DNA from: an uncultured Pelagibacteraceae bacterium
GTDB taxonomy: Bacteria > Pseudomonadota > Alphaproteobacteria > Pelagibacterales > Pelagibacteraceae
Length of the DNA: 64,000 nt
Assembly (NCBI GenBank): GCA_902593285.1
Contig: CACJHW010000001.1
Coordinates: forward strand, 204,001 to 268,000
Direction: 5' to 3'
How positions within the stretch are numbered: position 1 is the stretch's first letter; each line of letters starts with the position of its first letter. Below the pieces are notes generated by a model. It saw only the letters and a program-made list of their open reading frames with translations, was not told the DNA's origin and ran no database searches. Shown here piece by piece: positions 35,219-43,960 of this stretch. The position numbers were made by a program, and so were the translations under genes.

Positions 35219-35965
35219 ATGAATTCAACAAAAATAGATCCTAAATATATTACCAAATCAAATCCAAGAATTGGACTTATTGCGCTTGCAAGCGATTTTA
35301 TGATTGAAAGAGATTTTATCAACGTAATTAAAGACAGAGAAGTTGATTTTTTTGTAAATCGTATTGAATGCTACAACCCGCTTACAAAAGAAAATTTGAT
35401 CAAAATGTCAAACAAAGTAACTGAGGTAACAAAAGATATATTACCTGATCAGGATATCGATTGTGTTGTTTATGGCTGTACCTCTGGAACAATAGCTGCA
35501 GGTTATGAATCTATAGAGAAAAAAGTAAAAGCTGCAAAACCTATGGCAGAGGTGACAACTCCAAGTACCGCTGCAATTAAAGCTTTAAAGAAGTTAAATA
35601 TAAGTAAGATAAGTCTATTTACACCTTATAGCAAAAAACTTAACGATGAAGTTTTGGAATATTTTAAAAACGAAGGATTTGAAGTTACTTCAAATTCTTA
35701 CTTTGATATAGAAGCTGATTACGATATCGGAAAAGTTGATCAGAATTATTTATTTAATGTTCTATCCGAAATAGATTTAAATGGGGCAGAGGCACTCTTT
35801 GTTTCTTGTACTGCTTTACCAGTATTGCCAATTATTGATAAATTAGAGAAAAAATTAAATACTACAGTTTTATCTAGCAATCAGGCTTTAATTTGGGATA
35901 CGCTTGTTAAAATAAACAAAAATAATTCTGTCGAAGGATTCGGTAAATTATTTAATGAAAATTAA
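35219..35965 (+). CDS. Asp/Glu racemase-superfamily protein, EutA/arylmalonate decarboxylase-like
   Basis: This 248-residue protein has the two-cysteine racemase-fold active site: Cys in VVYGCTSGT (about residue 86) and Cys in LFVSCTALP (about 200). The pattern RIGLIALASDFMIERDF, VNRIECYNPLT and DILPDQDIDCVVY resembles EutA of ectoine-degradation clusters and maleate isomerases. It is coupled by TAATG to an M24 hydrolase resembling DoeA/EutD, the same neighbours as in ectoine clusters. The exact reaction is not known from sequence. Confidence 0.8.
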   Translation: MNSTKIDPKYITKSNPRIGLIALASDFMIERDFINVIKDREVDFFVNRIECYNPLTKENLIKMSNKVTEVTKDILPDQDIDCVVYGCTSGTIAAGYESIEKKVKAAKPMAEVTTPSTAAIKALKKLNISKISLFTPYSKKLNDEVLEYFKNEGFEVTSNSYFDIEADYDIGKVDQNYLFNVLSEIDLNGAEALFVSCTALPVLPIIDKLEKKLNTTVLSSNQALIWDTLVKINKNNSVEGFGKLFNEN

Positions 35966-37134
35966 TGTTGTTCACAAAAGAAGAATATAAGCAAAGATTA
36001 ACAAAAGTTAAAAAAATGATGCAAGAAAAAGGCATCGATCTTTTAATCTCACATGACACTAACAATATGAATTACGTAACAGGTTATGATGCTTGGTCTT
36101 TTTATTATGCTCAATGTGCAATTATTCATATAGATGCAGACGAGCCTCTATGTTTTGTTAGGGCTCAAGATGCAGGTGGCGCATATATTAAAACTTATTT
36201 AAAGGATGAGAATATTTTAGTTTATGACGAAAATTATATCCATACTTGGCCAAAACATCCTTATGATAATTTGGTAGAGATTATAAAAGAAAGAAAATGG
36301 GATAAGTTATGCATTGGATTAGAAATGGATGCGCATTACTTCACTGCGTTTTGTTATGAAAAAATAAAGCAAGGATTACCTAATGCAAAAATCAAAGATA
36401 GTGATCGTTTAGTTAATTGGGCAAGGTTAGTAAAATCAGATGCTGAAATAGGTTTCATGAAATCTGCTGCAAAAATTTCTGAAAAAGGAATGAAAACTGC
36501 AATGGAGGTTATTAACCCAGGAGTAAGACAGTGCGATGCAGTAGGTGAAATTCAAAAAACTTTATTCTATGGAACAGAAGAATTTGGAGGAGAATATTCT
36601 AGTATTGCAACATTACTTCCAACAGGGAAAGGTACTTCAGCTTCACATTTAACAGCAACACAAGATAAATTTGTAGAAGGTGAGGCTACAATTATTGAAT
36701 TATCTGGTGTTTATAAGAGATATCATGCTCCAATGGCGAGAACAGTTCTACTTGGAAAACCCAATCAATTAAAGATTGATACAATGAACAAAACAATTGA
36801 AGCTTTAAATGCTGGCATAAGTCAAATTAAACCTGGGAATACAGCAGATCATGTTGCACAAGCCTTTTGGAAAATATTAGATAAATACGGAATAGAAAAA
36901 AAATCTAGAACGGGTTATTCGATTGGAATTGGTTATCCTCCTGATTGGGGCGAGCATACACTTAATATTTATAAAGGAGATATGACAGTTCTTGAACCCA
37001 ATGTTTGTTTTCATATGATAGCAGTAATGCAGTTCGGTGATTGGGGTGTAGAAGCATCTGAGGCCATAAGAGTTACAGATAATGGATCAGAATTGTTCTG
37101 TAATTTTCCAAAAGAGCTTCATATTAAGAGTTAA
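35965..37134 (+). CDS. M24-family hydrolase, ectoine-hydrolase-like (DoeA/EutD) or Xaa-Pro peptidase-like
   Basis: This 389-residue protein has the creatinase/aminopeptidase-P fold: an N-terminal domain with NNMNYVTGYDAWSFYYAQ at about 30-47, then a pita-bread catalytic domain. The usual DAP dimetal ligands are incomplete (ATIIELSGVYKRYHAP in the first ligand position), as in creatinase and ectoine hydrolases, which work without metal. NYVTGYDAWSFY and GIGYPPDWGEHTL match what I recall of ectoine hydrolase. It precedes a PotABCD-type importer. Ectoine or another cyclic amidine is the leading substrate idea. Confidence 0.78.
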   Translation: MLFTKEEYKQRLTKVKKMMQEKGIDLLISHDTNNMNYVTGYDAWSFYYAQCAIIHIDADEPLCFVRAQDAGGAYIKTYLKDENILVYDENYIHTWPKHPYDNLVEIIKERKWDKLCIGLEMDAHYFTAFCYEKIKQGLPNAKIKDSDRLVNWARLVKSDAEIGFMKSAAKISEKGMKTAMEVINPGVRQCDAVGEIQKTLFYGTEEFGGEYSSIATLLPTGKGTSASHLTATQDKFVEGEATIIELSGVYKRYHAPMARTVLLGKPNQLKIDTMNKTIEALNAGISQIKPGNTADHVAQAFWKILDKYGIEKKSRTGYSIGIGYPPDWGEHTLNIYKGDMTVLEPNVCFHMIAVMQFGDWGVEASEAIRVTDNGSELFCNFPKELHIKS

Positions 37135-37179
37135 TTAGCTATTGAAATATATTTATACAAATGTTTTATATGCACCTTT

Positions 37180-38265
37180 ATGTCTAAAAATCCAGAGTTT
37201 GTAAAATTCGATAAAGTAGATAAAAGTTACGACGGCAAAGTTCTTGTCGTTAAAGATCTTCAATTAGATATTGCAGAAGGTGAATTCATAACAATGCTTG
37301 GTCCATCTGGTTCAGGTAAAACAACGTGTCTAATGATGTTGGCTGGTTTTGAAACACCAACTCATGGTGAAATATTATTAGATGGAAATATAATTTCTAA
37401 CATTCCTCCTCATAAAAGAGGTATTGGTATGGTTTTCCAAAACTATGCATTGTTTCCACACATGACAGTTTATGAAAACTTAGCTTTTCCGTTAAGAGTA
37501 AGAAAAGTTGAAAAAGACGAAATAGATAAAAAAGTTGATAAAGCATTATCGATGGTTTCATTAAGTGGTTTTGAAACTAGAATGCCCGCTCAACTTTCTG
37601 GTGGTCAGCAACAAAGGGTAGCAGTTGCAAGAGCTTTAGTATTTGATCCAGCAGTCGTATTAATGGATGAACCACTTGGAGCACTAGATAAAAATTTAAG
37701 AGAAAGCATGCAATATGAAATAAAACATATTCATGAAAGTATCGGTGTTACAGTTGTATATGTAACTCATGATCAAAGCGAGGCATTAACTATGTCAAAC
37801 CGAATTGCGGTATTTAATGATGGAAAGGTTCAACAACTTTCAAATCCAGCTGAACTTTATGAGAAGCCAGTAAATTCTTTTGTTGCTGAATTTATTGGCG
37901 AGAACAATACTTTTAATGGTGAAGTTGTAGATATCGATAAAGACAAATGCAAAGTTAAATTAGCCAATTCAGAAATACTAGCCAATCCAATTTCTGTAAA
38001 GTCTAAAGGTGAGAAAACAACTGTTTCTTTAAGACCTGAAAGGGCATTAATTAATCCAACTGACAAGATGGATAATATGTTTACCGGAAAGATTGAGGAA
38101 GTAATCTATCACGGTGATCATACAAGAGTTAGATTAAATCTTTTAGGAAGCTCAGAGTTTATTCTTAAAGTACCAAACAGTACATCCAATTTAGAATTAA
38201 AAGTAAGTCAAGACATAAATATTGGATGGAATAGTGTTGATGCTAGAGCATTAGACCCAAAATAA
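37180..38265 (+). CDS. potA: Spermidine/putrescine-type ABC transporter ATPase
   Basis: This 361-residue ATPase has Walker A GPSGSGKTT at about 42-50, signature LSGGQQQR, Walker B VLMDEPLGALD and an H-loop in VTHDQSEAL. The C-terminal TOBE/regulatory domain covers about 240-361. It belongs to the PotA/FbpC group that energises polyamine, iron or osmolyte uptake. It stands 46 bases after the M24 gene, and a candidate promoter for the binding protein follows at 38320. Confidence 0.9.
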   Translation: MSKNPEFVKFDKVDKSYDGKVLVVKDLQLDIAEGEFITMLGPSGSGKTTCLMMLAGFETPTHGEILLDGNIISNIPPHKRGIGMVFQNYALFPHMTVYENLAFPLRVRKVEKDEIDKKVDKALSMVSLSGFETRMPAQLSGGQQQRVAVARALVFDPAVVLMDEPLGALDKNLRESMQYEIKHIHESIGVTVVYVTHDQSEALTMSNRIAVFNDGKVQQLSNPAELYEKPVNSFVAEFIGENNTFNGEVVDIDKDKCKVKLANSEILANPISVKSKGEKTTVSLRPERALINPTDKMDNMFTGKIEEVIYHGDHTRVRLNLLGSSEFILKVPNSTSNLELKVSQDINIGWNSVDARALDPK

Positions 38266-38319
38266 TCTAATTTCAAAATATATATATTTAATACAAGTAT
38301 CTAATGACAAAATCAGCTG

Positions 38320-38348
38320 TTGACTTAATCATCCCTATTTGTTGTACT
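38320..38348 (+). promoter_or_regulatory. Candidate sigma-70-type promoter for the PotD-like gene
   Basis: TTGACT (38320-38325) and TGTACT (38343-38348) are 17 bases apart, about 50 bases upstream of the binding-protein ATG, in a 129-base gap. The -35 is a 5/6 match and the -10 a 4/6 match to consensus. This would let the binding protein be transcribed separately from the ATPase gene. Confidence 0.45.
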
Positions 38349-38394
38349 TTTACTTATATAAATTAATTTATATCAACGTTTAAACGGAGGAATA

Positions 38395-39510
38395 ATGAGA
38401 AAAATAAGTAAATTATTACTAGCTCTTTCTTTTGTTGTATCTCTTACATCTTCAGCCTTTGCTGTTACTGTAGCATCATGGGGTGGAGCTTATACAGAGT
38501 CTCAAAAGCTAGGGTATGGTGATCCAACTGCTAAAGCATTAGGAATAGAAATCAATTGGGTTGACTATTCTGGTGGTTTATCAGAGATCAAAGCACAGAA
38601 AGAAGCAGGTGCTATCACTTGGGATATTATAGATGTATTTGCATTCGATACAATCAATGGATGTGATGAAGGTATATTTGTTAAATTTGATTTTGACAAA
38701 GATTTCCCAGCAGCACCAGATGGAACTAAAGCAAGTGAAGATTTCTTTGCACCAATGCCGAGTGAATGTGCTGTAGGTAACATTTTATATTCTTGGAACT
38801 ATGCTTATAACAAAAATAATGTTAAAGGCACTCCAAAGACTATTAAAGATTTCTTTAATACTAAAAAGTTTCCTGGAAAAAGAGCTATCTATAAAAGTGC
38901 TTTAACAAACCTAGAAATCGCTTTAGCAGCTGACGGTGTTAAGTTGGGTGATGGCGGAACTAGAGTTTACAGAAAACTTTTAGAAGATGGTGGAATCGAC
39001 AGAGCAATGAATAAAATCAAAGCATTATGTACAGATCCAAATGGTGGATGTGTATTCTGGTCTGCAGGTGCTCAACCACCAGAACTTTTAATGAGTGGTG
39101 AAGTTGTTATGGCAACTGGTTGGAACGGAAGATTTTTTAATGCAATAGTTGGTGAAGGTGCACCACTTGTACAAGTATGGGATGGTCAAGGTCTTGATTA
39201 CGAATACTTTGCATTAGTTAAAGGTGGACCAAACGAAGCTGATGCTAAAAAAGCTCTTGCAATGATGACTAACACAGAAATGTTAGCTGGTAGTGCGAAG
39301 TATATTGCTTATGCACCATACAGAAAATCATCTCTTGATGTAATTACTGCTGGTGAGCCTTGGTACAAAGATGGTAAAACTGAAATGATGCCACAAATGC
39401 CAACAGCTCCTTCAAACACTAAGAATTATTTCTTAGTAGACCCATTCTTCTGGGCTGATAACAATACTGAAATCAGTGAGAAGTGGGAAGCAATGAAAGC
39501 AGGACTATAA
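38395..39510 (+). CDS. potD: Spermidine/putrescine-type periplasmic binding protein (PotD-like)
   Basis: This 371-residue type II binding protein has a signal peptide of about 23 residues ending SSAFA. The mature start is VTVASWGGAYTESQK, followed by ITWDIIDVFAFDT. The family binds polyamines and other cationic or zwitterionic solutes in the periplasm. A strong Shine-Dalgarno CGGAGG (38385-38390) precedes the ATG and a terminator follows at 39547, which points to high expression. The ligand may match the EutA/DoeA-like enzymes encoded upstream (inference). Confidence 0.87.
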   Translation: MRKISKLLLALSFVVSLTSSAFAVTVASWGGAYTESQKLGYGDPTAKALGIEINWVDYSGGLSEIKAQKEAGAITWDIIDVFAFDTINGCDEGIFVKFDFDKDFPAAPDGTKASEDFFAPMPSECAVGNILYSWNYAYNKNNVKGTPKTIKDFFNTKKFPGKRAIYKSALTNLEIALAADGVKLGDGGTRVYRKLLEDGGIDRAMNKIKALCTDPNGGCVFWSAGAQPPELLMSGEVVMATGWNGRFFNAIVGEGAPLVQVWDGQGLDYEYFALVKGGPNEADAKKALAMMTNTEMLAGSAKYIAYAPYRKSSLDVITAGEPWYKDGKTEMMPQMPTAPSNTKNYFLVDPFFWADNNTEISEKWEAMKAGL

Positions 39511-39546
39511 TTTCAGTTTTAAACACTGAATTTATATAATATATTT

Positions 39547-39578
39547 AGGGCGGTTATTTTTAACCGCCCTATTTTTTT
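39547..39578 (+). terminator. Intrinsic terminator between binding-protein and permease genes
   Basis: A perfect 10-base inverted repeat (agggcggtta 39547-39556, taaccgccct 39561-39570) with a tttt loop is followed by A and seven T residues running straight into the permease ATG at 39579. It would limit read-through into the permeases. Confidence 0.9.
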
Positions 39579-40844
39579 ATGAGCTCTGAAACAAAACAAA
39601 TATTAACAACTGACGGAATACCTTTAGAAGTTAGTTTAAAAAAAGCAGAAAAGAAGAATAAAATAAAAGCATTTCTTCTTGTAGCTCCACTATTATTATT
39701 TCTTGTTATCACTTATATATTTCCAATTGGCGATATGTTTATGAGGAGTGTTGATGACAGAATGGTGACCAATATGCTTCCAAAAACATTTAAAGCAATG
39801 GAAAAATGGGAAAACCTTGAGGAATTACCACCCGAAGAAGTATACAGAGGATTTTATGAAGATTATAAAGTACTTGTTGAGAAGCAAGAGCATGGAAAAC
39901 TAGGTCAAAGATTAAATAAAGAAAAAAATGGTTTTAATACAATTACTAAAAGACTTTTTAGACAAATCAAAAGAAATAAAATTGATGAAAGTATTAGTAT
40001 AAAAGATCAAATTAATAAAATTCATAAGAGATGGAGAAACATAGAGTTTTGGTTAGCAATTAAAAGAACTGCTCCTCCTTATACAATGGCAAAGTATTTG
40101 AAGGGTATGGATATGTATGTTGCTTCAGATGGTAGTATAGCTCAAGTAGATGAAGACAGAAGAATTCACAGAATCTTATGGCTGAGAACATTAGAAATAG
40201 CCTTTTTTGTTACACTTTTTAGCTTTTTTATGGGCTATCCGATAGCTCATCTACTGGCAACACTTCCAATGAAGTACAGCAATTTATTGATGATTTGTGT
40301 ATTACTTCCATTTTGGACATCACTGCTAGTCAGAACTGCAAGTTGGATGATTTTGTTGCAGCAGCAAGGGGTGGTAAATGATTTTTTTGTGATGATTGGT
40401 TTAGTTGGAGACGATAACCGGCCAGAAATGATGTACAATAAAGTTGGAACCTATGTTGCGATGACACAAATATTATTACCTTTTATGGTCCTACCTTTAT
40501 ACAGTGTCATGAAAACAATATCACCAAGTTTAATGAGAGCGGGGAAATCATTAGGCGGAACACCTTTCGTTGCTTTTTGGAAAGTTTACTTTCCTTTAAC
40601 AATTCCAGGAATAGGAGCCGGATGTTTATTAGTTTTTATTTTAGCAATAGGATACTACATAACCCCAGCTTTAGTTGGTGGAGCATCAGGAACTTTAATA
40701 AGTAATCAAATTGCATTTCATATGAAGACAACTCTTGATTGGAGCTTTGCATCAGCAATGGGATTAATGCTTTTGACAGGAGTTCTGGTTATTTATTGGA
40801 TTTATAACAAATTAGTTGGAGTTGATAATATTAAATTAGGATAA
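39579..40844 (+). CDS. potB: Spermidine/putrescine-type ABC permease (PotB-like) with large periplasmic insertion
   Basis: This 421-residue permease is far longer than the usual 280-310. After the first helix (about residues 30-50) comes a charged, helical, non-membrane stretch at about 55-205, then five helices and the EAA-type coupling loop SPSLMRAGKSLGGTPFVAFWKVYFP read at about 308-330. The insertion would lie in the periplasm, where it may contact the binding protein. There is no visible Shine-Dalgarno, because the terminator T-tract abuts the ATG. Confidence 0.87.
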   Translation: MSSETKQILTTDGIPLEVSLKKAEKKNKIKAFLLVAPLLLFLVITYIFPIGDMFMRSVDDRMVTNMLPKTFKAMEKWENLEELPPEEVYRGFYEDYKVLVEKQEHGKLGQRLNKEKNGFNTITKRLFRQIKRNKIDESISIKDQINKIHKRWRNIEFWLAIKRTAPPYTMAKYLKGMDMYVASDGSIAQVDEDRRIHRILWLRTLEIAFFVTLFSFFMGYPIAHLLATLPMKYSNLLMICVLLPFWTSLLVRTASWMILLQQQGVVNDFFVMIGLVGDDNRPEMMYNKVGTYVAMTQILLPFMVLPLYSVMKTISPSLMRAGKSLGGTPFVAFWKVYFPLTIPGIGAGCLLVFILAIGYYITPALVGGASGTLISNQIAFHMKTTLDWSFASAMGLMLLTGVLVIYWIYNKLVGVDNIKLG

Positions 40845-40846
40845 TT

Positions 40847-41701
40847 ATGGCACTACCAAGTTATACAGAAACTAGATATAGAATTTGGCATTATATTTAT
40901 CTTACAATTTGTACCTTTGTTTTTTTCTTTTTGATTGCACCTTTATTTGTAATTTTTCCTTTGTCATTTAATGCAGAAGAATTTTTAGTATTTTCTGAAG
41001 GAATGAAAAATCTTGATCCAGATGCATTTTCTCTAAGATGGTATAAAGATATGATCTATGGAACAAAAAATCCCTGGGGTCTAGCTGCAAAAAATAGTTT
41101 TATAATAGCAATATTTGCAACTATTGGATCAATTATTTTAGGAACACTTGCTGCTTTAGGATTAAGCAGCAGACACATGCCCTATAAAGGATTAATAATG
41201 GCAACTTTAATATCGCCCATGATTGTTCCTTTAATTATTTCAGGTGTTGCAATTTTCTTTTTTATGGCAAAAGCTGGTTTGGCAGCAACTCATACAGGAA
41301 TTGTACTAGCGCATATAATACTTGGAACACCATTTGTAGTTATAACAGTAACAGCTACACTTTCTGGTTTTGATCATAGTGTTACGAGAGCTGCTGCAAG
41401 TTTAGGCAGTAACCCAGTTAATACATTTATGAAGATTACGTTACCTTTAATATTACCTGGCGTAATATCTGGAGGGCTTTTTGCTTTTGTAACATCTTTT
41501 GATGAAGTTGTAGTTGTACTATTCTTAGCAGGTTTAGAAAATACAACTATTCCAATACAGATGTGGACTGGTTTAAGAGAACAACTAAGCCCCACAATTC
41601 TTGCAGTTGCAACTTGTTTAATTCTTTTATCTACCTTGATATTAATTAGTGCAGAGTTATTAAGAAGAAGATCTGAAAGATTAAGAGGAATAAATAGATA
41701 A
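40847..41701 (+). CDS. potC: Spermidine/putrescine-type ABC permease (PotC-like)
   Basis: This 284-residue permease has six helices and the coupling loop TRAAASLGSNPVNTFMKITLP at about 183-203. The FVTSFDEVVVVLFLAG segment is typical of PotC. It pairs with the PotB-like subunit 2 bases upstream to form the channel. The last gene of the importer. Confidence 0.9.
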   Translation: MALPSYTETRYRIWHYIYLTICTFVFFFLIAPLFVIFPLSFNAEEFLVFSEGMKNLDPDAFSLRWYKDMIYGTKNPWGLAAKNSFIIAIFATIGSIILGTLAALGLSSRHMPYKGLIMATLISPMIVPLIISGVAIFFFMAKAGLAATHTGIVLAHIILGTPFVVITVTATLSGFDHSVTRAAASLGSNPVNTFMKITLPLILPGVISGGLFAFVTSFDEVVVVLFLAGLENTTIPIQMWTGLREQLSPTILAVATCLILLSTLILISAELLRRRSERLRGINR

Positions 41702-41737
41702 TTTACCAGAATAATTTATTCATATATAGAAGTCTTT

Positions 41738-43960
41738 ATGGAAATTAAAAAAGTTGTAGTTATTGGATCTGGTACAATGGGAAGTGGTATAGCGGCACAT
41801 TTATGTAATGCTGGTGTTCCAGTTACTCTTTTAGATTTGACTACTGAAATCAGCGAAAAAGCTAGAGATAGAATACATAAATCTAGACCTCCTTTGCTAA
41901 TAGATAAGAACAAAATTAACAATATTAATGTTGGAAATATTGAAGAAAATTTTGACGTAGTAAAAGATGCAGATTGGGTGGTAGAGGCAGTAGTAGAAAG
42001 AATTGATATTAAACACAATATTTACGAAAAAATATTTAAGAACAGAAAAAAAGGTGCAATTGTTTCATCGAACACATCATCAATTCCAATCAAAGTTTTA
42101 TCAGAAAAACTAAGTGATCAAGAAAAAAAAGATTTTTGCATAACTCACTTTTTTAATCCAGTTAGATATATGGGATTGTTAGAAATTGTTAAAAATGAAA
42201 ATAACGACTTAAATAAAATTAATTCTTTAAAGAAATTTTGTGAAGTTGAGCTTGGTAAAGGAGCTATAATCTGTAATGATACCCCTGGGTTTTTAGGTAA
42301 TAGAATTGGTGTTTACGCTATGCAGGTCGCTATGACGGAAGCATTCAAAATGAAACTTTCAATAGAAGAAGCCGATGCAGTTTTTGGCAGACCAATGGGT
42401 ATACCCAAAACAGGAGTATTTGGATTGTATGATCTAATTGGAATTGATTTGATGGCTGATGTATTAAAAAGCTTTATCAAGGAACTTTCAGATAAAGATG
42501 AATTTCAAATTGTTGCAAAAGAAATTCCATTAGTAAAAAAATTAATTGAGACAGGCTACACCGGCCGTAAAGGAAAAGGTGGCTTTTATAGAATGAATAA
42601 AAGTGGAGATCAAAAAATTTTAGAAGCAATTAATTTAGAAACAGGAGAGTATTCAGCAACAAAAAAAATAGATTTAGGAATTGAGACAGTTGACATCAAT
42701 AATTTAATTAATCGAAAAGATAAGTTTGGTGGGTATGCTTGGATTGTAATCTCAAAAATAATTAAATATGCATCTTCACTTGTTCCAGGAATTACTGATA
42801 AGTTCAATGATATTGATGAAGCTATGAGACTTGGTTTTAATTGGGCAATGGGTCCTTTTGAAATGTTGAAATCTATAGGGGTAAAGAATTTCTTTGAAAG
42901 AATCGATGACTTTCAAAATAATAAATTTTTAGAAAATTTATCAAAAACAAAAGATGAAAACTTTTATGGGGAAAGACAAATTTATACAGACATTCAAACT
43001 TTAGGAAAAATAAGGCCATCAGCAATTAAAGTAGATAAAAATAATTCAGCTGAAATTCATCGATTTAAAGATTTTAATATTGTTGAATTTACAACAAAAG
43101 CCTGTGCATTAGATTATGACTCAATGGATGCACTGAAAAATGCAACTGACAAACCCTTAATAATAATTAATGAAAGCATGCAATTTTCAGCAGGTGTGAA
43201 TTTAAGTTATACTATGAATTTTGCTGATAAAGCTAATTTTAAATCAATTGAAAAATTTATTAAATATTTTCAAGATACTTGCAAAACTTTAAAATACTCT
43301 AATTACCCAGTTGTATCAGCACCTTCTGGACTTACACTTGGAGGAGGTTTTGAGGTTTTAGTTCAAAGTAATTTTGTTGCCTCACACACAAATTTAGTTA
43401 TTGGATTAGTTGAAACTATTGTTGGATTAGTTCCAGCAGGCGGAGGATGTAAAGAAATGTTGTGGAGATGGTCACAAACAGAGGAAGCAAAATCAGATCC
43501 AGATTATGCTCCACTAAAAGTTTTTGATATTATTGGTTATGCTAAAACAGCCACATCCCCAATCGAGGCTGAGCCATTAAAGTATTTAAGACCAGAAGAT
43601 AAAAAAATAATGAACAGAAATAGCCTTTTTGAGGAAGCAAAAAATTTAATTAATAAAAATTCTGATTTTGTTCCTCCAGAAGAGTGTAAATTTAAGCTTT
43701 CTGGAAAGCCGTTGAAAGATAAAATGATTAAGGTTTTAGAGAAATTATACAACGAAAAGGTAATTTTAGATCATGGAATGTATGTTGGAACTGAGCTTGC
43801 AAACGTTTTAAGTGGTGGAGACACCACTATTGAAAAAGTATTGTCAGAGGATGATCTGTACAAACTAGAACTAGATTCGTTTATGAGATTGATAGAAACA
43901 AAACAAACTCAAGAAAGAATTAAACATACATTATCGACAGGTAAACCTTTAGTTAATTAG
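41738..43960 (+). CDS. 3-hydroxyacyl-CoA dehydrogenase/enoyl-CoA hydratase fusion in FadN order
   Basis: This 740-residue bifunctional protein has the NAD site VVVIGSGTMGSGIAAHLC at about 7-24, a dehydrogenase domain with FFNPVRYMGLLEIV, then a crotonase domain from about 430 containing SAGVNLS and GGGFEVLVQSN. The dehydrogenase precedes the hydratase, the reverse of FadB and the same as Bacillus FadN. It would carry out two beta-oxidation steps on acyl-CoA. No thiolase or acyl-CoA dehydrogenase is nearby. Its stop overlaps the cyclophilin gene on the other strand. Confidence 0.9.
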   Translation: MEIKKVVVIGSGTMGSGIAAHLCNAGVPVTLLDLTTEISEKARDRIHKSRPPLLIDKNKINNINVGNIEENFDVVKDADWVVEAVVERIDIKHNIYEKIFKNRKKGAIVSSNTSSIPIKVLSEKLSDQEKKDFCITHFFNPVRYMGLLEIVKNENNDLNKINSLKKFCEVELGKGAIICNDTPGFLGNRIGVYAMQVAMTEAFKMKLSIEEADAVFGRPMGIPKTGVFGLYDLIGIDLMADVLKSFIKELSDKDEFQIVAKEIPLVKKLIETGYTGRKGKGGFYRMNKSGDQKILEAINLETGEYSATKKIDLGIETVDINNLINRKDKFGGYAWIVISKIIKYASSLVPGITDKFNDIDEAMRLGFNWAMGPFEMLKSIGVKNFFERIDDFQNNKFLENLSKTKDENFYGERQIYTDIQTLGKIRPSAIKVDKNNSAEIHRFKDFNIVEFTTKACALDYDSMDALKNATDKPLIIINESMQFSAGVNLSYTMNFADKANFKSIEKFIKYFQDTCKTLKYSNYPVVSAPSGLTLGGGFEVLVQSNFVASHTNLVIGLVETIVGLVPAGGGCKEMLWRWSQTEEAKSDPDYAPLKVFDIIGYAKTATSPIEAEPLKYLRPEDKKIMNRNSLFEEAKNLINKNSDFVPPEECKFKLSGKPLKDKMIKVLEKLYNEKVILDHGMYVGTELANVLSGGDTTIEKVLSEDDLYKLELDSFMRLIETKQTQERIKHTLSTGKPLVN

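Noticed and set aside
38266..38394. Possible riboswitch before the PotD-like gene
   Set aside because: The 129-base gap is AT-rich with a candidate promoter but no stable paired structure; glycine or SAM-type motifs were not seen.
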